From assembly GCF_051628905.1 (NCBI RefSeq), contig NZ_CP157575.1, positions 2,356,001 to 2,420,000 on the forward strand: a DNA stretch of 64,000 nt. Direction: 5' to 3'. This document shows, piece by piece, positions 16,777 through 26,055 of the stretch. Source of the DNA: Asaia sp037151935 (GTDB taxonomy: Bacteria; Pseudomonadota; Alphaproteobacteria; Acetobacterales; Acetobacteraceae). Each line of letters opens with the position of its first letter. Position 1 is the first letter of the stretch. The notes beneath the pieces were generated by a model, which was given only the letters and a program-made list of their open reading frames with translations, was not told where the DNA came from and made no database searches. The translations under genes were made by a program, and so were the position numbers.

Positions 16777-17670
16777 TCAGCCGCGATAACGCAAGGCCTC
16801 GACGACCAGCCGGAAGGCAGCCGAGGCATTGCGACGGCTCGGATAATAGAGATGATAACCGGGGAAAGGCGGACACCAGTCTTCCAGCACCCGGATCAGA
16901 CGACCGGCCTGCACATGCTCGTTCATCTGGTCTTCCATGACGCAGGCCAGGCCGAAACCGTCGAGCGCGGCCTGACGTACCATTGAGGCACTGTTGAACG
17001 TCAGCTGGCCGTCAACCCGCACGCGCAAAGCCCGTTTGCCTTTTTCCAGCTCCCAGGCATAGACGCCGCCAGAACTGCGCATACGCAGATTGATGCATCG
17101 ATGCTGAGCCAGATCCTGCGGACGCAGCGGTCTGGGGTGACGTGCAAAATAGGATGGCGCACCTACCACAGCCATGCGCAGGGGCGGCCCGATGGGTACG
17201 GCGATCATGTCGCGCGCAATCGTTTCCTCCAGTCTCACGCCCGCATCGAAGCGATCAGCCACGATGTCGGTCAGGCCGGAATCGAGCGAAAGCTCGATAT
17301 GGATATCCGGGTGCTCCGGCAGAAGCTGCTTGAGTTTCGGCCAGAGCAGGCTGATCGCTGCATGTTCCGAGGTGGTGATCCGCACCGTACCGGACGGTTT
17401 TTCAGATAATTCGCTGAGGGAGGCAATTTCATCGGCGATACTGGTCAGCGCAGGGGCGAGGGTTTGTAGCAGACGCTCTCCCGCCTCGGTTGCCGAAACC
17501 CGGCGGGTGGTACGTGTCAGAAGGCGCACCCCCAGCCGGGTTTCGAGCCGCCTGACCGTATGGCTCAGAGCGGATTGGGACGTGCCCAGCCGGGCAGCGG
17601 CACGGGTAAAACTCTGCTCCTCAGCCACCGCCAGAAAGGCGTTGAGATCGACCAGTTCGTCGCGCTGCAT
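16777..17670 (-). CDS. LysR-family transcriptional regulator
   Basis: 297-residue LysR regulator. The winged HTH occupies residues 1-60 (FLAVAEEQSFTRAAARLGTSQSALSHTVRRLE), followed by a type-2 periplasmic-binding effector domain. It is divergent from the cupin and aldo-keto reductase genes and convergent with the CMD-SDR pair. The arrangement, LysR beside cupin, AKR and SDR genes, is common in Proteobacteria and suggests redox or carbonyl stress control. A good LysR box is present between it and the cupin gene. Confidence 0.92.
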   Translation of the reverse strand: MQRDELVDLNAFLAVAEEQSFTRAAARLGTSQSALSHTVRRLETRLGVRLLTRTTRRVSATEAGERLLQTLAPALTSIADEIASLSELSEKPSGTVRITTSEHAAISLLWPKLKQLLPEHPDIHIELSLDSGLTDIVADRFDAGVRLEETIARDMIAVPIGPPLRMAVVGAPSYFARHPRPLRPQDLAQHRCINLRMRSSGGVYAWELEKGKRALRVRVDGQLTFNSASMVRQAALDGFGLACVMEDQMNEHVQAGRLIRVLEDWCPPFPGYHLYYPSRRNASAAFRLVVEALRYRG

Positions 17671-17694
17671 TGATGAACTCCCGATATAGGTTCG

Positions 17695-17718
17695 TGCGGA
17701 TTATAGCATCTAATCGCA
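17695..17718. promoter_or_regulatory. Candidate LysR box (T-N11-A dyad)
   Basis: ATTATAGCATCTAAT at 17700-17714 is ATTA-N7-TAAT and contains the T-N11-A pattern. The arms extend outward as TGCG-g and CGCA, so the dyad spans about 24 bases with one unpaired G. It lies 25 bp upstream of the lysR start and about 80 bp before the cupin gene, the usual place for autoregulation and divergent control. Confidence 0.5.
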
Positions 17719-17796
17719 TGGAGATGTCTGTGGTCTTATGATCCGGTTCGAAAGAGTGCCGTTAGATGCGCTCGCTTTTCGCTTGGAGTGTTTCTC

Positions 17797-18186
17797 ATGG
17801 ATATCAGACATCCCGGCTTTGCCCCCTCGGCTAAAGGGCCATCAGACTGGTTTACCGGCACGGTGCGTGTCGATTCCCCCTTCGCCGGGAGTGGCGCTCT
17901 GGCCTGCGCGACGGTGACTTTCGAACCCGGCGCCCGCACGGCCTGGCACAGCCATCCGCTGGGCCAGACCATTCTCATCACTGCGGGTCTCGGCTGGGTA
18001 CAGCGCGATGGCGGTGCGGTGGAGCAGGTTCAGTCGGGTGACATGGTCTGGTTCGAACCGGGTGAAAAGCACTGGCACGGCGCCTCTGCAAGCTGCGCCA
18101 TGACCCATATTGCCATCACCGAAACGCAGGACGGCAAATCCACCGAGTGGATGGAGAAGGTCAGCGACGCCCAATATCGGCGCTGA
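17797..18186 (+). CDS. Cupin-domain protein
   Basis: Single-domain cupin of 129 residues. Metal-binding motif 1 is visible as RTAWHSHPLGQTILITAG at about residues 49-66 and motif 2 as PGEKHWHGASA at about 88-98. The histidines would bind a divalent metal. I chose the ATG at 17,797; a GTG at 17,788 overlaps the GGAG ribosome site and is unlikely. Often found next to SDR and AKR genes under LysR control, as here; the precise function is unknown. The aldo-keto reductase follows 41 bp later. Confidence 0.82.
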   Translation: MDIRHPGFAPSAKGPSDWFTGTVRVDSPFAGSGALACATVTFEPGARTAWHSHPLGQTILITAGLGWVQRDGGAVEQVQSGDMVWFEPGEKHWHGASASCAMTHIAITETQDGKSTEWMEKVSDAQYRR

Positions 18187-18227
18187 GCCGCGCTATGTCT
18201 TTTCATCGTAACGATCGGAGCCATGTC

Positions 18228-19211
18228 ATGGAAAAACGTTTTCTCGGTAAGAGTGGACTCGAAGTCTCGGCGCTCGGTCTGGGCTGCATGGGGCTGAGCT
18301 TCGGCTACGGCCCGGCAGAAGATCATGCCAGCGCCGTCTCTTTTCTGCGTGGCGCCTATGAGCGTGGCGTCACCTTTTTCGATACTGCCGAAGCCTATGG
18401 CCCTTTCGCCAACGAATCCCTGCTTGGTGAGGCGCTGGCACCTTTCCGCAAGGAAGTAGTCATTGCGACCAAATTCGGCTTTCGCAATGGTCGCCCGCCC
18501 GAGGGGCTGGATAGCCACCCCGCCCGCATCCGTCAGGTGGCAGAAGATGCGCTCAAGCGCCTGCGTACCGATGTGATCGATCTGTTCTATCAGCATCGCG
18601 TCGACCCTGATGTACCGATGGAAGACGTGGCCGGTGCGGTCAAGGAGCTGATCTGGGAAGGCAAGGTGCGCCATTTCGGCTTGTCGGAGGCCGGTGTGGC
18701 CTCGATACGCAAGGCGCATGCGGTGCAGCCCGTCACCGCCCTGCAAAGCGAATATTCGCTCTGGTGGCGCGAGCCCGAGCAGGAAATCCTGCCGCTTTTG
18801 GAAGAGCTTGGCATTGGTTTCGTGCCATTCAGCCCATTGGGAAAAGGCTTTCTGACCGGCAGGATCGATACGGGCACGCAGTTCAGCGATCAGGATTTCC
18901 GCAAGATCGTGCCGCGTTTCGCCCCGGAGGCGCTCGAGGCCAATCAAGCGCTCGTGGTTCAGCTCGAGGCGATTGCCGCCGCGCGACAGGCAACGCCCGC
19001 CCAGATTGCTCTGGCATGGCTTCTGGCGCAAAAACCCTGGATCGTGCCTATTCCCGGCACGCGCAGCCTGACCCGCCTCGACGAAAATCTCGGAGGCGCT
19101 TCATTGGTGCTGGGCGCAGACGAAGCAGGGGCGATCGACACAGCGTTGGCAAAAATCGATGTCACGGGCGACCGCTACCCGGCGAGCATGATGGCGCTTG
19201 TCGGACGCTGA
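18228..19211 (+). CDS. Aldo/keto reductase
   Basis: NADP-dependent (beta/alpha)8-barrel reductase of 327 residues, AKR13/YhdN-like. Tetrad residues lie in FFDTAEAYGPFANE (Asp, Tyr), IATKFGF (Lys) and DLFYQHRVD (His). The C-terminal PIPGTRSLTRLDEN is the phosphate-binding loop. The frame is open from 18,147, but the ATG at 18,228, with GGAG seven bases before it, begins the conserved MEKRFLGKSGLEVS. Probably co-transcribed with the cupin gene under the LysR regulator. It reduces aldehydes or keto-sugars; substrate unknown. Confidence 0.9.
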   Translation: MEKRFLGKSGLEVSALGLGCMGLSFGYGPAEDHASAVSFLRGAYERGVTFFDTAEAYGPFANESLLGEALAPFRKEVVIATKFGFRNGRPPEGLDSHPARIRQVAEDALKRLRTDVIDLFYQHRVDPDVPMEDVAGAVKELIWEGKVRHFGLSEAGVASIRKAHAVQPVTALQSEYSLWWREPEQEILPLLEELGIGFVPFSPLGKGFLTGRIDTGTQFSDQDFRKIVPRFAPEALEANQALVVQLEAIAAARQATPAQIALAWLLAQKPWIVPIPGTRSLTRLDENLGGASLVLGADEAGAIDTALAKIDVTGDRYPASMMALVGR

Positions 19212-19304
19212 GGCGTCGCACGCTGTCCGGGCCGGGTCAATTCCTGCTCGGGCGCGCCTCGTGTCAGAGCATCAGGCGAACGTCGCATTTCCATTTTCGG
19301 CGGT

Positions 19305-19685
19305 TCATCCCAGCCCGTGAAGCAGCTCGGCGTTTTGCACGCCCCAGCGATAGAGCATTTCGAGCGGTTCGATAAAGCGCTGGCCGAGCGGTGTCAGGCG
19401 GTACTCGACCACAGGCGGCATGTCCTGAAGCACGACGCGTTCGACCAGGCCCGCTTCCTGAAGTTCGCGCAGGGTCTGCGTCATCATTTTTTTCGACAAT
19501 CCCGGCAGGCTGCGTTGCAACGCGCCGGGGCGTGAGGCGCCGCCCATCAGATGCAGGGCGTGCAGGATCATCGTCACCCATTTTCCCGAAAACAGCTTCA
19601 GCAGGCGGCGCGGGGCGCAGTCTTCAGCGAAGGGCGCACGGCGGTAATGGTCGGGCAGGGCGGGGAGGGGCGTTGTCGGCTTCAT
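19305..19685 (-). CDS. HxlR-family transcriptional regulator
   Basis: Winged-helix regulator of about 126 residues. Seen: the HxlR core KLFSGKWVTMILHALHLMGG, PGLSKKMMTQTLRELQEAGLVERV and YRLTPLGQRF. HxlR proteins usually sense oxidants or electrophiles and control a neighbouring oxidoreductase. A cysteine near the N-terminus (AEDCAPRRLL) is in the place of the redox cysteine used by some members. The ATG at 19,685 is favoured by AAAAGGA; an upstream ATG exists at 19,712. Divergent from the NAD(P)-binding reductase gene at 19,789. Confidence 0.87.
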   Translation of the reverse strand: MKPTTPLPALPDHYRRAPFAEDCAPRRLLKLFSGKWVTMILHALHLMGGASRPGALQRSLPGLSKKMMTQTLRELQEAGLVERVVLQDMPPVVEYRLTPLGQRFIEPLEMLYRWGVQNAELLHGLG

Positions 19686-19734
19686 GGGTTCCTTTTGGTA
19701 ACCAGGGCACAAAAAGGTGCCGGATTGTGTTTTC

Positions 19735-19758
19735 TACCCATGGCGCCCAGCCTGGGTA
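19735..19758. promoter_or_regulatory. Candidate HxlR operator dyad
   Basis: TACCCA (19735-19740) and TGGGTA (19753-19758) are exact inverted copies with a 12-base spacer, centred between the divergent hxlR and reductase genes and about 30-50 bp before the reductase ATG. Binding is inferred from position. Confidence 0.35.
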
Positions 19759-19788
19759 AAGACAAGAACGAGCTGCAAGGAGTTTCTC

Positions 19789-20853
19789 ATGAACCATAAG
19801 GCCCTGATTATCGGCGCGACCGGGATGGTCGGTCAGAATCTTGCCAATCGTCTCGTGGCAGAAGGCTGGACCGTCCATGGCCTCGCAAGGCGTGTCGAGG
19901 CGCTACCCTCTGGTGTGTTGCCCATCAAGGCGGATACGCTCGACCCCGTATCCTTGCGTGACGCTCTGGCCGGGCTGTCGCCGAGCCACGTCTTTTTCAC
20001 CACCTGGACGCGTCGTGAGACCGAGCGTGAAAACTGCATTGCCAATAGTGCGATGCTGCGCAACGTGTTCGAGGCCTTGCCGCACCCCGAGCGTCTTGCT
20101 CATGCCAGCCTTGTGACGGGGCTCAAGCATTATCTTGGCCCGTTCGAGGCCTATGCCAAAGGTGCGCCGCCAGTGACGCCCTTTCGCGAGATCATGCCGC
20201 GTCTCGATGTCGAGAATTTTTATTACGCTCAGGAAGACGTGCTTTTCGAGGAAGCTGAAAAGCACGGTTTTTCATGGAGCGTACATCGCCCGCATACCGT
20301 GATCGGCCATGCTGTCGGCAATCTGATGAATATGGGTACGACGCTTGCGGTCTACGCCTCGCTTTGCCGCGCAGCCGGTCTGCCTTTCGTGTTTCCCGGC
20401 TCCCTGGTTCAGTGGTCCAGCCTGACGGATGTGACCGATGCGCGCCAGCTGGCGCGGCAGATTCACTGGGCGGCAACAAGCCCGGCGGGGCGTAACGAAG
20501 CCTTCAACGTGGTCAATGGCGACGTGTTTCGCTGGAGTGGCCTGTGGCCCGAACTCGCAGCCTGGTTCGGTCTTGAAGCGGCGCCCTATCCGGGTCACGC
20601 GACGTCGCTCGAAACCATGCTGAAAGGCAAAGAGGGCGACTGGGCGGCACTGGTGGCCAAATACGGGCTTGTCGAGCCCGAATTCAGCCGTCTGGCGTCG
20701 CCCTGGCACACGGATGCCGATCTGGGCCGACCGGTGGAATGCGTGACGGATATGAGCAAAAGCCGGGAACTCGGCTTTACGGGCTATCAGTCCACGCGCG
20801 GTTCGTTCTTCGATCTTTTCACCTTGCTGCGTGCCCAGCGTTATATCCCCTGA
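19789..20853 (+). CDS. SDR-type NAD(P)-binding protein, progesterone-5beta-reductase (PRISE) like
   Basis: Extended SDR of 354 residues. The cofactor motif is GATGMVGQNL at residues 8-17. It resembles the PRISE/PsrA group: the TTWTRR segment after the third strand, HYLGPFEAY with the catalytic-type Lys just before it, NFYYAQEDVLFE, and WSVHRPHTVIGHA. These enzymes reduce enones. AAGGAG lies seven bases before the ATG, so I reject the open frame from 19,717. Likely target of the HxlR regulator next door, which suggests electrophile detoxification. Not linked to the DUF1501 gene, which converges 24 bp downstream. Confidence 0.82.
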   Translation: MNHKALIIGATGMVGQNLANRLVAEGWTVHGLARRVEALPSGVLPIKADTLDPVSLRDALAGLSPSHVFFTTWTRRETERENCIANSAMLRNVFEALPHPERLAHASLVTGLKHYLGPFEAYAKGAPPVTPFREIMPRLDVENFYYAQEDVLFEEAEKHGFSWSVHRPHTVIGHAVGNLMNMGTTLAVYASLCRAAGLPFVFPGSLVQWSSLTDVTDARQLARQIHWAATSPAGRNEAFNVVNGDVFRWSGLWPELAAWFGLEAAPYPGHATSLETMLKGKEGDWAALVAKYGLVEPEFSRLASPWHTDADLGRPVECVTDMSKSRELGFTGYQSTRGSFFDLFTLLRAQRYIP

Positions 20854-20877
20854 GGCGGCTGCACTTCGGAGCGGGCG

Positions 20878-22092
20878 TCAGGCCCGTTCCGTGACCATCT
20901 CTGACAGGGGTGTCGGCGGCGTGCCCGGAAAGACGCGTGCCAGGGCGCTGCGTGGCATGGAAAGATGCGCGCAGAGCACCCCGGCAATGACGCTGCGCAG
21001 ATCCGTGGTCGGCGCCAGATCGCGATTTTCGAAGAGCTGGCCAGGGCGTAATCCCGGCCACGTACCGGCAATGCGTCCCCCCTTGACAGCGCCACCGGCG
21101 ATAAAGGCAACGGCACCCGTGCCGTGATCGGTTCCGCCCGTGCCGTTCATGCGCGCGGTGCGACCGAATTCCGTCATGGCGAGAATGACGCTTTGCGACC
21201 ATGCGGCGCCGAGACTGGTGCGCAAGGCGTCTATCCCCTGATCCAGCCGGGCGAGCGGGGCTTTCAGGGCACCCATCTGCCCGGCATGACTGTCCCATCC
21301 CCCGATTTCGAGGGCCGCGACACGAGGGCCATCGGCGCGCGCCAGCATGAGACCTGCTGCCGAGGCCAGCCGGGTGAAACCATCTATCTTGCGGTCGGAA
21401 CCCGGAGGCGCTGTGGGGGCGATATCGTCCGAAAATCCCCTGGCCTGAAGCCCGCTGCGCAATCCGGGGCCGATCTGGGGGTCATGGGCGCTGAGCTGGG
21501 CGATGGCGCGATAAAGATCAGGCGTCGGGTGCTGGCTGCCAGCGGGAGCATAACTGCCGATAGGCGTCGGGCCGCGCAAAAGTAGAGGGACGTCGAGGCC
21601 AAGAGAGAGGGCGAAGCCGTCTGGACGCGCATTCTTGCCAGAGCCTCCCTGGCCGGGCAGGGCGGAAACCGCCCGGTTGAGCCAGCCGCTATCCAGACGG
21701 TGATCGGCACCGCTTTCGAGATAATCCTGGGCATCGAAATGAGAGCGTGTGCGATAGGGTGCTGCCACGGCATGAACGGGCAGCATCTGCCCTTGTCCAT
21801 AAAGCGCGTGCAGCCCGGCGAGCGCCGGATGTAGCCCGAAAAAACCGCCCAGATCCAGCAGCCCGCCTTCGCGCCCCGGTTCTGGCAGAAGCAGGTCGCG
21901 GCGCAGCGCTACAAGCCCGGAATCACCATAGGGCGTGACGGCGGCCATGCCGTCAAGCGCGCCGCGCAGAAGAATGACGACCAGGCGCGGGTCCTGTGCG
22001 CCCGATGACGGGGCGGCGAGGGCGAGGGATGCCCGACCGAGCGACCAACTCGCTGTTAGCCCGAGCAGGGCGGAGCGACGGGAAAGCATCAT
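20878..22092 (-). CDS. DUF1501 family exported protein
   Basis: 404-residue protein with a Tat-type signal (LSRRSALLGL then a hydrophobic stretch, ending at about residue 27). The rest matches the DUF1501 family, sulfatase-like alkaline-phosphatase-fold proteins. Motifs seen are RLVVILLRGALDGMAAVTPYGD, the HSHFDAQDYLE-like TRSHFDAQDYLESG, EIGGWDSHAGQ and MTEFGRTARMNGTGGTDHGTG. The last carries Asp and His residues typical of the family's putative metal site. It is encoded 3 bp after DUF1800, its usual partner. Function unknown; probably periplasmic. Confidence 0.87.
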   Translation of the reverse strand: MMLSRRSALLGLTASWSLGRASLALAAPSSGAQDPRLVVILLRGALDGMAAVTPYGDSGLVALRRDLLLPEPGREGGLLDLGGFFGLHPALAGLHALYGQGQMLPVHAVAAPYRTRSHFDAQDYLESGADHRLDSGWLNRAVSALPGQGGSGKNARPDGFALSLGLDVPLLLRGPTPIGSYAPAGSQHPTPDLYRAIAQLSAHDPQIGPGLRSGLQARGFSDDIAPTAPPGSDRKIDGFTRLASAAGLMLARADGPRVAALEIGGWDSHAGQMGALKAPLARLDQGIDALRTSLGAAWSQSVILAMTEFGRTARMNGTGGTDHGTGAVAFIAGGAVKGGRIAGTWPGLRPGQLFENRDLAPTTDLRSVIAGVLCAHLSMPRSALARVFPGTPPTPLSEMVTERA

Positions 22093-22095
22093 GAC

Positions 22096-23412
22096 TTAGC
22101 GCCTCTGGAATTCGGGGGAGGAAAACAGAAGGGTCAGGGCGTCCTGACGACTGCCAGCGCGATGCATGGCCAGTTGGGTTTCGGCGCGCAGCGAAGCCCC
22201 GAGCGCGGCATGGGCGATCGTCATCGGGTCGTGATCGCGCAGCGTGGCGGCATAGCGATAGGCCCAGTCGGTTCGGGCGAGCAGATCGGCCGGTGCCGAC
22301 CATTCTGACGACAGATCGCTCCAGCCATTGGGCATGGGGGCAGTCCAGAGTGGCTGGCCCAGAGCGGCGCAACCATTGATCAGAAGGCGATCAGGACTAT
22401 GCGGCGCGTCGGGCGACATGTCTGTGGGCGTTGCCCCCGAGGCGCGCAGGATTGCCACCACAAATTCCATGGGTGAGCGCAGCTTGCCCATGGTGGCGCC
22501 GGGTGCGGCTGCGCTCGGATGGTCGATCAGGGCCAGAGAAGCGGCATGAAGGCTGCCCTGCGTCTTTTGCAGCGCGTCGAAAACCGGCGCCACCTGAGCG
22601 GGTGACGGTGTGTCGGTCAGAAAATACCTGACCATTTGTGTGGCGATATGGCGATAAGTGGCTGGATGGGTGCCCAGAAACGCCAGCGCTGCCACGCCGC
22701 CTTCTTCCCCTTCTGCAAAACGCTGGCCAAGGAGCGTCTTTTCACCGGGTTGATGGGCGCGCGGTGCAAAGTGAAAGCCGGGTCGCTCGGCCTTCATATC
22801 GACACCCCACCCCGTCAGGATCGCGGCGAAAGACGTCACGTCGCTCTGGCTGTAGCCCGCGGCGGGAGAGAGCGTATGCAGTTCGAGGCATTCGCGTGCC
22901 AGATTCTCGTTCAGTCCGCGATGCTGGCGTATTCCGGCGGGGCTGTCCGGTCCGACCGAGCCGGTATTATCCAGATAGAGCAGCATGGCCGGGTGACGCA
23001 TGACCGCCATGAGCATGTCGACGAAGCGCCCCGTCACATGGGGCCTGATCGCTTCGCGCATATAGGCACCTGCAACGCCTTTCACCCGGTCCTGCTTCTG
23101 GCTGACCGTGAAATGGTTGAACCAGAACCATGCCAGACGATCGCGAAAGGGCTGTTGCGTCGAGAGAAGGGCTGCGCTCTGGGTCGCGAGTTCTGCCTGA
23201 AGAATGGGTTTGACAAGCGGATTGCCGCGCAGCTTGCCCTCGCGCTGCGTGCGCAGGGCAATCAGCCCTTCGGCGCAATCGCCCACGCCCGTAAAGCGTG
23301 ACAGATCTTCCGGACCGAGCTGTTCTGCCAGCCAGTCGCGCCATGGCATTGTGCGTGTCTCGCCAAGGCGTGCGCCCCAGCCGAAACGGTTTTCGACCTG
23401 AATGCCTTGCAT
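22096..23412 (-). CDS. DUF1800 family protein
   Basis: 438-residue helical protein of the DUF1800 family. Seen: RDRLAWFWFNHFTVS, MLLYLDNTGSVGPD, GLNENLARECLELHTL and YSQSDVTSFAAILTGWGVD, all family hallmarks. No clear signal peptide at the chosen start; it may be carried with the Tat-exported DUF1501 partner, which follows 3 bp downstream. The two proteins are conserved together across Proteobacteria and Planctomycetes without an established role. First gene of the pair; divergent from gmk. Confidence 0.87.
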   Translation of the reverse strand: MQGIQVENRFGWGARLGETRTMPWRDWLAEQLGPEDLSRFTGVGDCAEGLIALRTQREGKLRGNPLVKPILQAELATQSAALLSTQQPFRDRLAWFWFNHFTVSQKQDRVKGVAGAYMREAIRPHVTGRFVDMLMAVMRHPAMLLYLDNTGSVGPDSPAGIRQHRGLNENLARECLELHTLSPAAGYSQSDVTSFAAILTGWGVDMKAERPGFHFAPRAHQPGEKTLLGQRFAEGEEGGVAALAFLGTHPATYRHIATQMVRYFLTDTPSPAQVAPVFDALQKTQGSLHAASLALIDHPSAAAPGATMGKLRSPMEFVVAILRASGATPTDMSPDAPHSPDRLLINGCAALGQPLWTAPMPNGWSDLSSEWSAPADLLARTDWAYRYAATLRDHDPMTIAHAALGASLRAETQLAMHRAGSRQDALTLLFSSPEFQRR

Positions 23413-23631
23413 GAGGCCTCCACGAGGGCGTGTTCGCCCCGGAACCTATTATGTCAAACGATGTCTATATTTATGGTGTGTTTTATGGCGAAAAGACAGC
23501 AATGATGTAACGCCGCGATGCAGTCACGACCGTATCTGCGGCTTTCGAGTCAGGTCGGCTCCCTGTTTTCAAAACTCTCCCGAGCCGCTATGGCTCAGCA
23601 CGGCACCTGGAAACGACGATGGAGGGATGAC

Positions 23632-24261
23632 ATGACGACCGTAGCGAGACGTGGCGTCTGTCTTGTGATTTCAGCGCCGTCCGGTGCGGGCAAGTCCACC
23701 ATCGCCAATGCGCTGCGCGCCGGCGATTCCAGTCTCGTACATTCCGTTTCGGTCACCACCCGCGCCCCGCGCCCCGGCGAAAAGGAAGGTGTGCATTATT
23801 ACTTTCGTTCGCTGGAAGAATTCCGTGTCATGGCGGAAAATGGCGAGCTGCTCGAATGGGCCGAAGTTTTCGGTCGTGGCTATGGCACACCGCGCGCCCC
23901 CGTCGAGGCAGCGCTGGCCAGCGGTCGTGACATGGTGTTCGATATCGACTGGCAGGGCCATCGCCTGCTGCGCGATGCGCTCCCCGATGATGTGGTAAGC
24001 CTGTTCGTTCTGCCGCCTTCGATGAAGGAACTCGATCGCCGCCTGCGCTCGCGCGCTTCGGATGATGCGGCAGAAATCGACAAGCGCATGGGGGCGGCTC
24101 TGGCCGAAATCTCTCATTGGAGCGAGTTCGATCACGTGATCATCAATGAAGAGCTCGATCGTGCCGTGCGCGAGGCACAGTCCATTCTCATTGCGGCCCG
24201 CCTGCGCACCAGACGCCAGCACGGTCTGGCCGCTCTGATGAAAGAATACGAGGCGCATTGA
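23632..24261 (+). CDS. gmk: Guanylate kinase
   Basis: Phosphorylates GMP to GDP with ATP. The protein has 209 residues, usual for Gmk. The P-loop is SAPSGAGKST at residues 14-23; SVTTRAPRPGEKEGVHYYF is the GMP-binding region. MVFDIDWQGHRLL follows, and the lid region (RRLRSRASDDAAEIDKRM) is typical. The frame is open from 23,518, but the ATG at 23,632 follows GGAGGG and starts the conserved protein. It stands alone; in alphaproteobacteria it often follows a YicC gene, which is not here. Confidence 0.96.
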   Translation: MTTVARRGVCLVISAPSGAGKSTIANALRAGDSSLVHSVSVTTRAPRPGEKEGVHYYFRSLEEFRVMAENGELLEWAEVFGRGYGTPRAPVEAALASGRDMVFDIDWQGHRLLRDALPDDVVSLFVLPPSMKELDRRLRSRASDDAAEIDKRMGAALAEISHWSEFDHVIINEELDRAVREAQSILIAARLRTRRQHGLAALMKEYEAH

Positions 24262-24449
24262 GGCCTCGATACCGGCCGGGCAGGGCACTGCCAGTCGGAA
24301 AATGACCGATCGGTTGTGGCCGGTGCCTAAAAGATGATCTGACAACACCACGAATATTGCAAATAATTCATGTTCGGGGCTGTGCCTGTATCCGCGACGC
24401 GGGTGGGAGACGCTCTGCCTGAATGTAGTGCAAGGAGCATGATATCCAG

Positions 24450-25775
24450 ATGACTGGCGCCGATCAGGAAACAGCCTTGCGTCCCTCCGTTCAGCCGGAA
24501 GCCCCGCCTCGACCGGGACTGATCAAGGCTGTCGGGCAGGTTGCGAGCGGCAATATGCTCGAAATGTACGATTTCATGGTCTTTGGCTATTATGCCGGCG
24601 ATATCGGCAAGGCGTTCTTTCCTTCGGGCAACGCGCAGGCCGAACTGATGCTTTCTTTCGCGACCTTCGGTGCCGGGTTTTTGATGCGCCCTCTGGGCGC
24701 GCTTGTTCTTGGGGCCTATGTCGATCGGCTCGGGCGTCGCAAGGGTATGATCCTGACCCTCACGCTCATGGCCATCGGGACAATCACTCTGGCTCTGACG
24801 CCGGGTTACGACCGTATCGGTATTTTCGCACCGCTTATCGTTCTGTGCGGCAGGCTGATTCAGGGTTTTTCTGCCGGGGTCGAGGTGGGATCGAGTTCTG
24901 TCTATCTCTCCGAAATCGCGACCGAGAAAAATCGTGGCTTTGTCGTTTCCTTCCAGTCCGCCTCGATCCAGCTCGCCGTTGTCGTGGCAGCGGCTGTGGG
25001 CTTCGGTCTGACATCCTGGCTTGGATCGCAGACCATGTCGGATTGGGGCTGGCGTCTGCCTCTGCTTTTCGGATGCCTTATCGTTCCGGTGCTGCTTTTC
25101 CTGCGCCGTAACCTGCAGGAAACAGCCGCCTTCGAAGCAGAGAAGACCCACCCCGATCTGCGCGAGGTTTTCAACACGTTGCGCGTCCACTGGCGCCTTG
25201 GCGGTATTGGCATTCTGACCGCCGTGATGAGCACCGTCTCGTTTTATGTTCTGACAGCCTACACCCCGGCCTATGGCACGCGCATTCTGCATCTGGGTCG
25301 GCTCGACAGTCTTTTCGTCACGCTTTGCGTGGGGCTGGTCAACTGTCTTCTCGTGCCGGCATTCGGCGCCTTGTCTGATCGTATCGGTCGCCGGGCACTG
25401 CTCAAGAGCGCCACGATTCTCGCGATCTGTTCGGCTTATCCGCTCATGCACTGGCTGGTAGCGGCACCCGATATGGGTCGCCTGATGGCCGCCGAGATCG
25501 GTCTGGCAGTGCTTTACAGCGCCTATAATGGCGCAGCCATCGCCTGGCTGACCGAAATTGTGCCGCCGCGCATACGCACCACCGGTTTTTCTTTCGCCTA
25601 TAGCCTGGCCACCTGCATCGGTGGGTTCAGCCCCACAATCTGCACCTGGCTGATCGAAACCACCGGTAATCGCGCTATGCCCGCGCTGTGGCTATCTCTG
25701 GCAGCTTTCTGCGGTCTCGTGGCGGCCTTTATCGCACGTCCCTACCGCGAGCCAGGACCGTCTACGCAAGTCTGA
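24450..25775 (+). CDS. MFS transporter, metabolite:H+ symporter (MHS) family, citrate-type
   Basis: Inner-membrane permease of 441 residues with 12 predicted segments. The opening GQVASGNMLEMYDFMVFGYY and the loop DRLGRRKGMILTL are hallmarks of the MHS branch that carries citrate, tricarballylate and related acids. Likely imports an organic acid with protons. The best ribosome site (AAGGAG) lies 12 bases before the ATG. The protein is very similar to that encoded at 28,699-30,036; many stretches are identical, for example the segment containing EIVPPRIRTTGFSFAYSLAT. A chemoreceptor gene lies between them. Confidence 0.88.
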   Translation: MTGADQETALRPSVQPEAPPRPGLIKAVGQVASGNMLEMYDFMVFGYYAGDIGKAFFPSGNAQAELMLSFATFGAGFLMRPLGALVLGAYVDRLGRRKGMILTLTLMAIGTITLALTPGYDRIGIFAPLIVLCGRLIQGFSAGVEVGSSSVYLSEIATEKNRGFVVSFQSASIQLAVVVAAAVGFGLTSWLGSQTMSDWGWRLPLLFGCLIVPVLLFLRRNLQETAAFEAEKTHPDLREVFNTLRVHWRLGGIGILTAVMSTVSFYVLTAYTPAYGTRILHLGRLDSLFVTLCVGLVNCLLVPAFGALSDRIGRRALLKSATILAICSAYPLMHWLVAAPDMGRLMAAEIGLAVLYSAYNGAAIAWLTEIVPPRIRTTGFSFAYSLATCIGGFSPTICTWLIETTGNRAMPALWLSLAAFCGLVAAFIARPYREPGPSTQV

Positions 25776-26055
25776 CGGAATGGGGAGCGAGGCGTCGTCT
25801 GACAGCGCTTTAACGCCTCGTCTCTCATCGTTACTGAGCCATATGCAGGCGGAGAAAACACCGAAAAATGGCGTTTTCAGCATCATTACGTGACGAATTC
25901 GCAACAGATTGACGCAACTTGAGAGATGTGGCTCAGTCACGTCTTATTAATGCGCGTCATTTGGTGTTAGCCCCCTCATGCCCTTCTTCAGGAGAGCGGG
26001 AGGCTGCAACGCGTTGGCAAGTGTATTTGATGGTGTTCGGATCGGAGAATTTCAG

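Noticed and set aside
24327..25451. Minus-strand frame of 374 residues
   Set aside because: It mirrors the MFS gene; composition is rich in charged residues as is usual for antisense frames.
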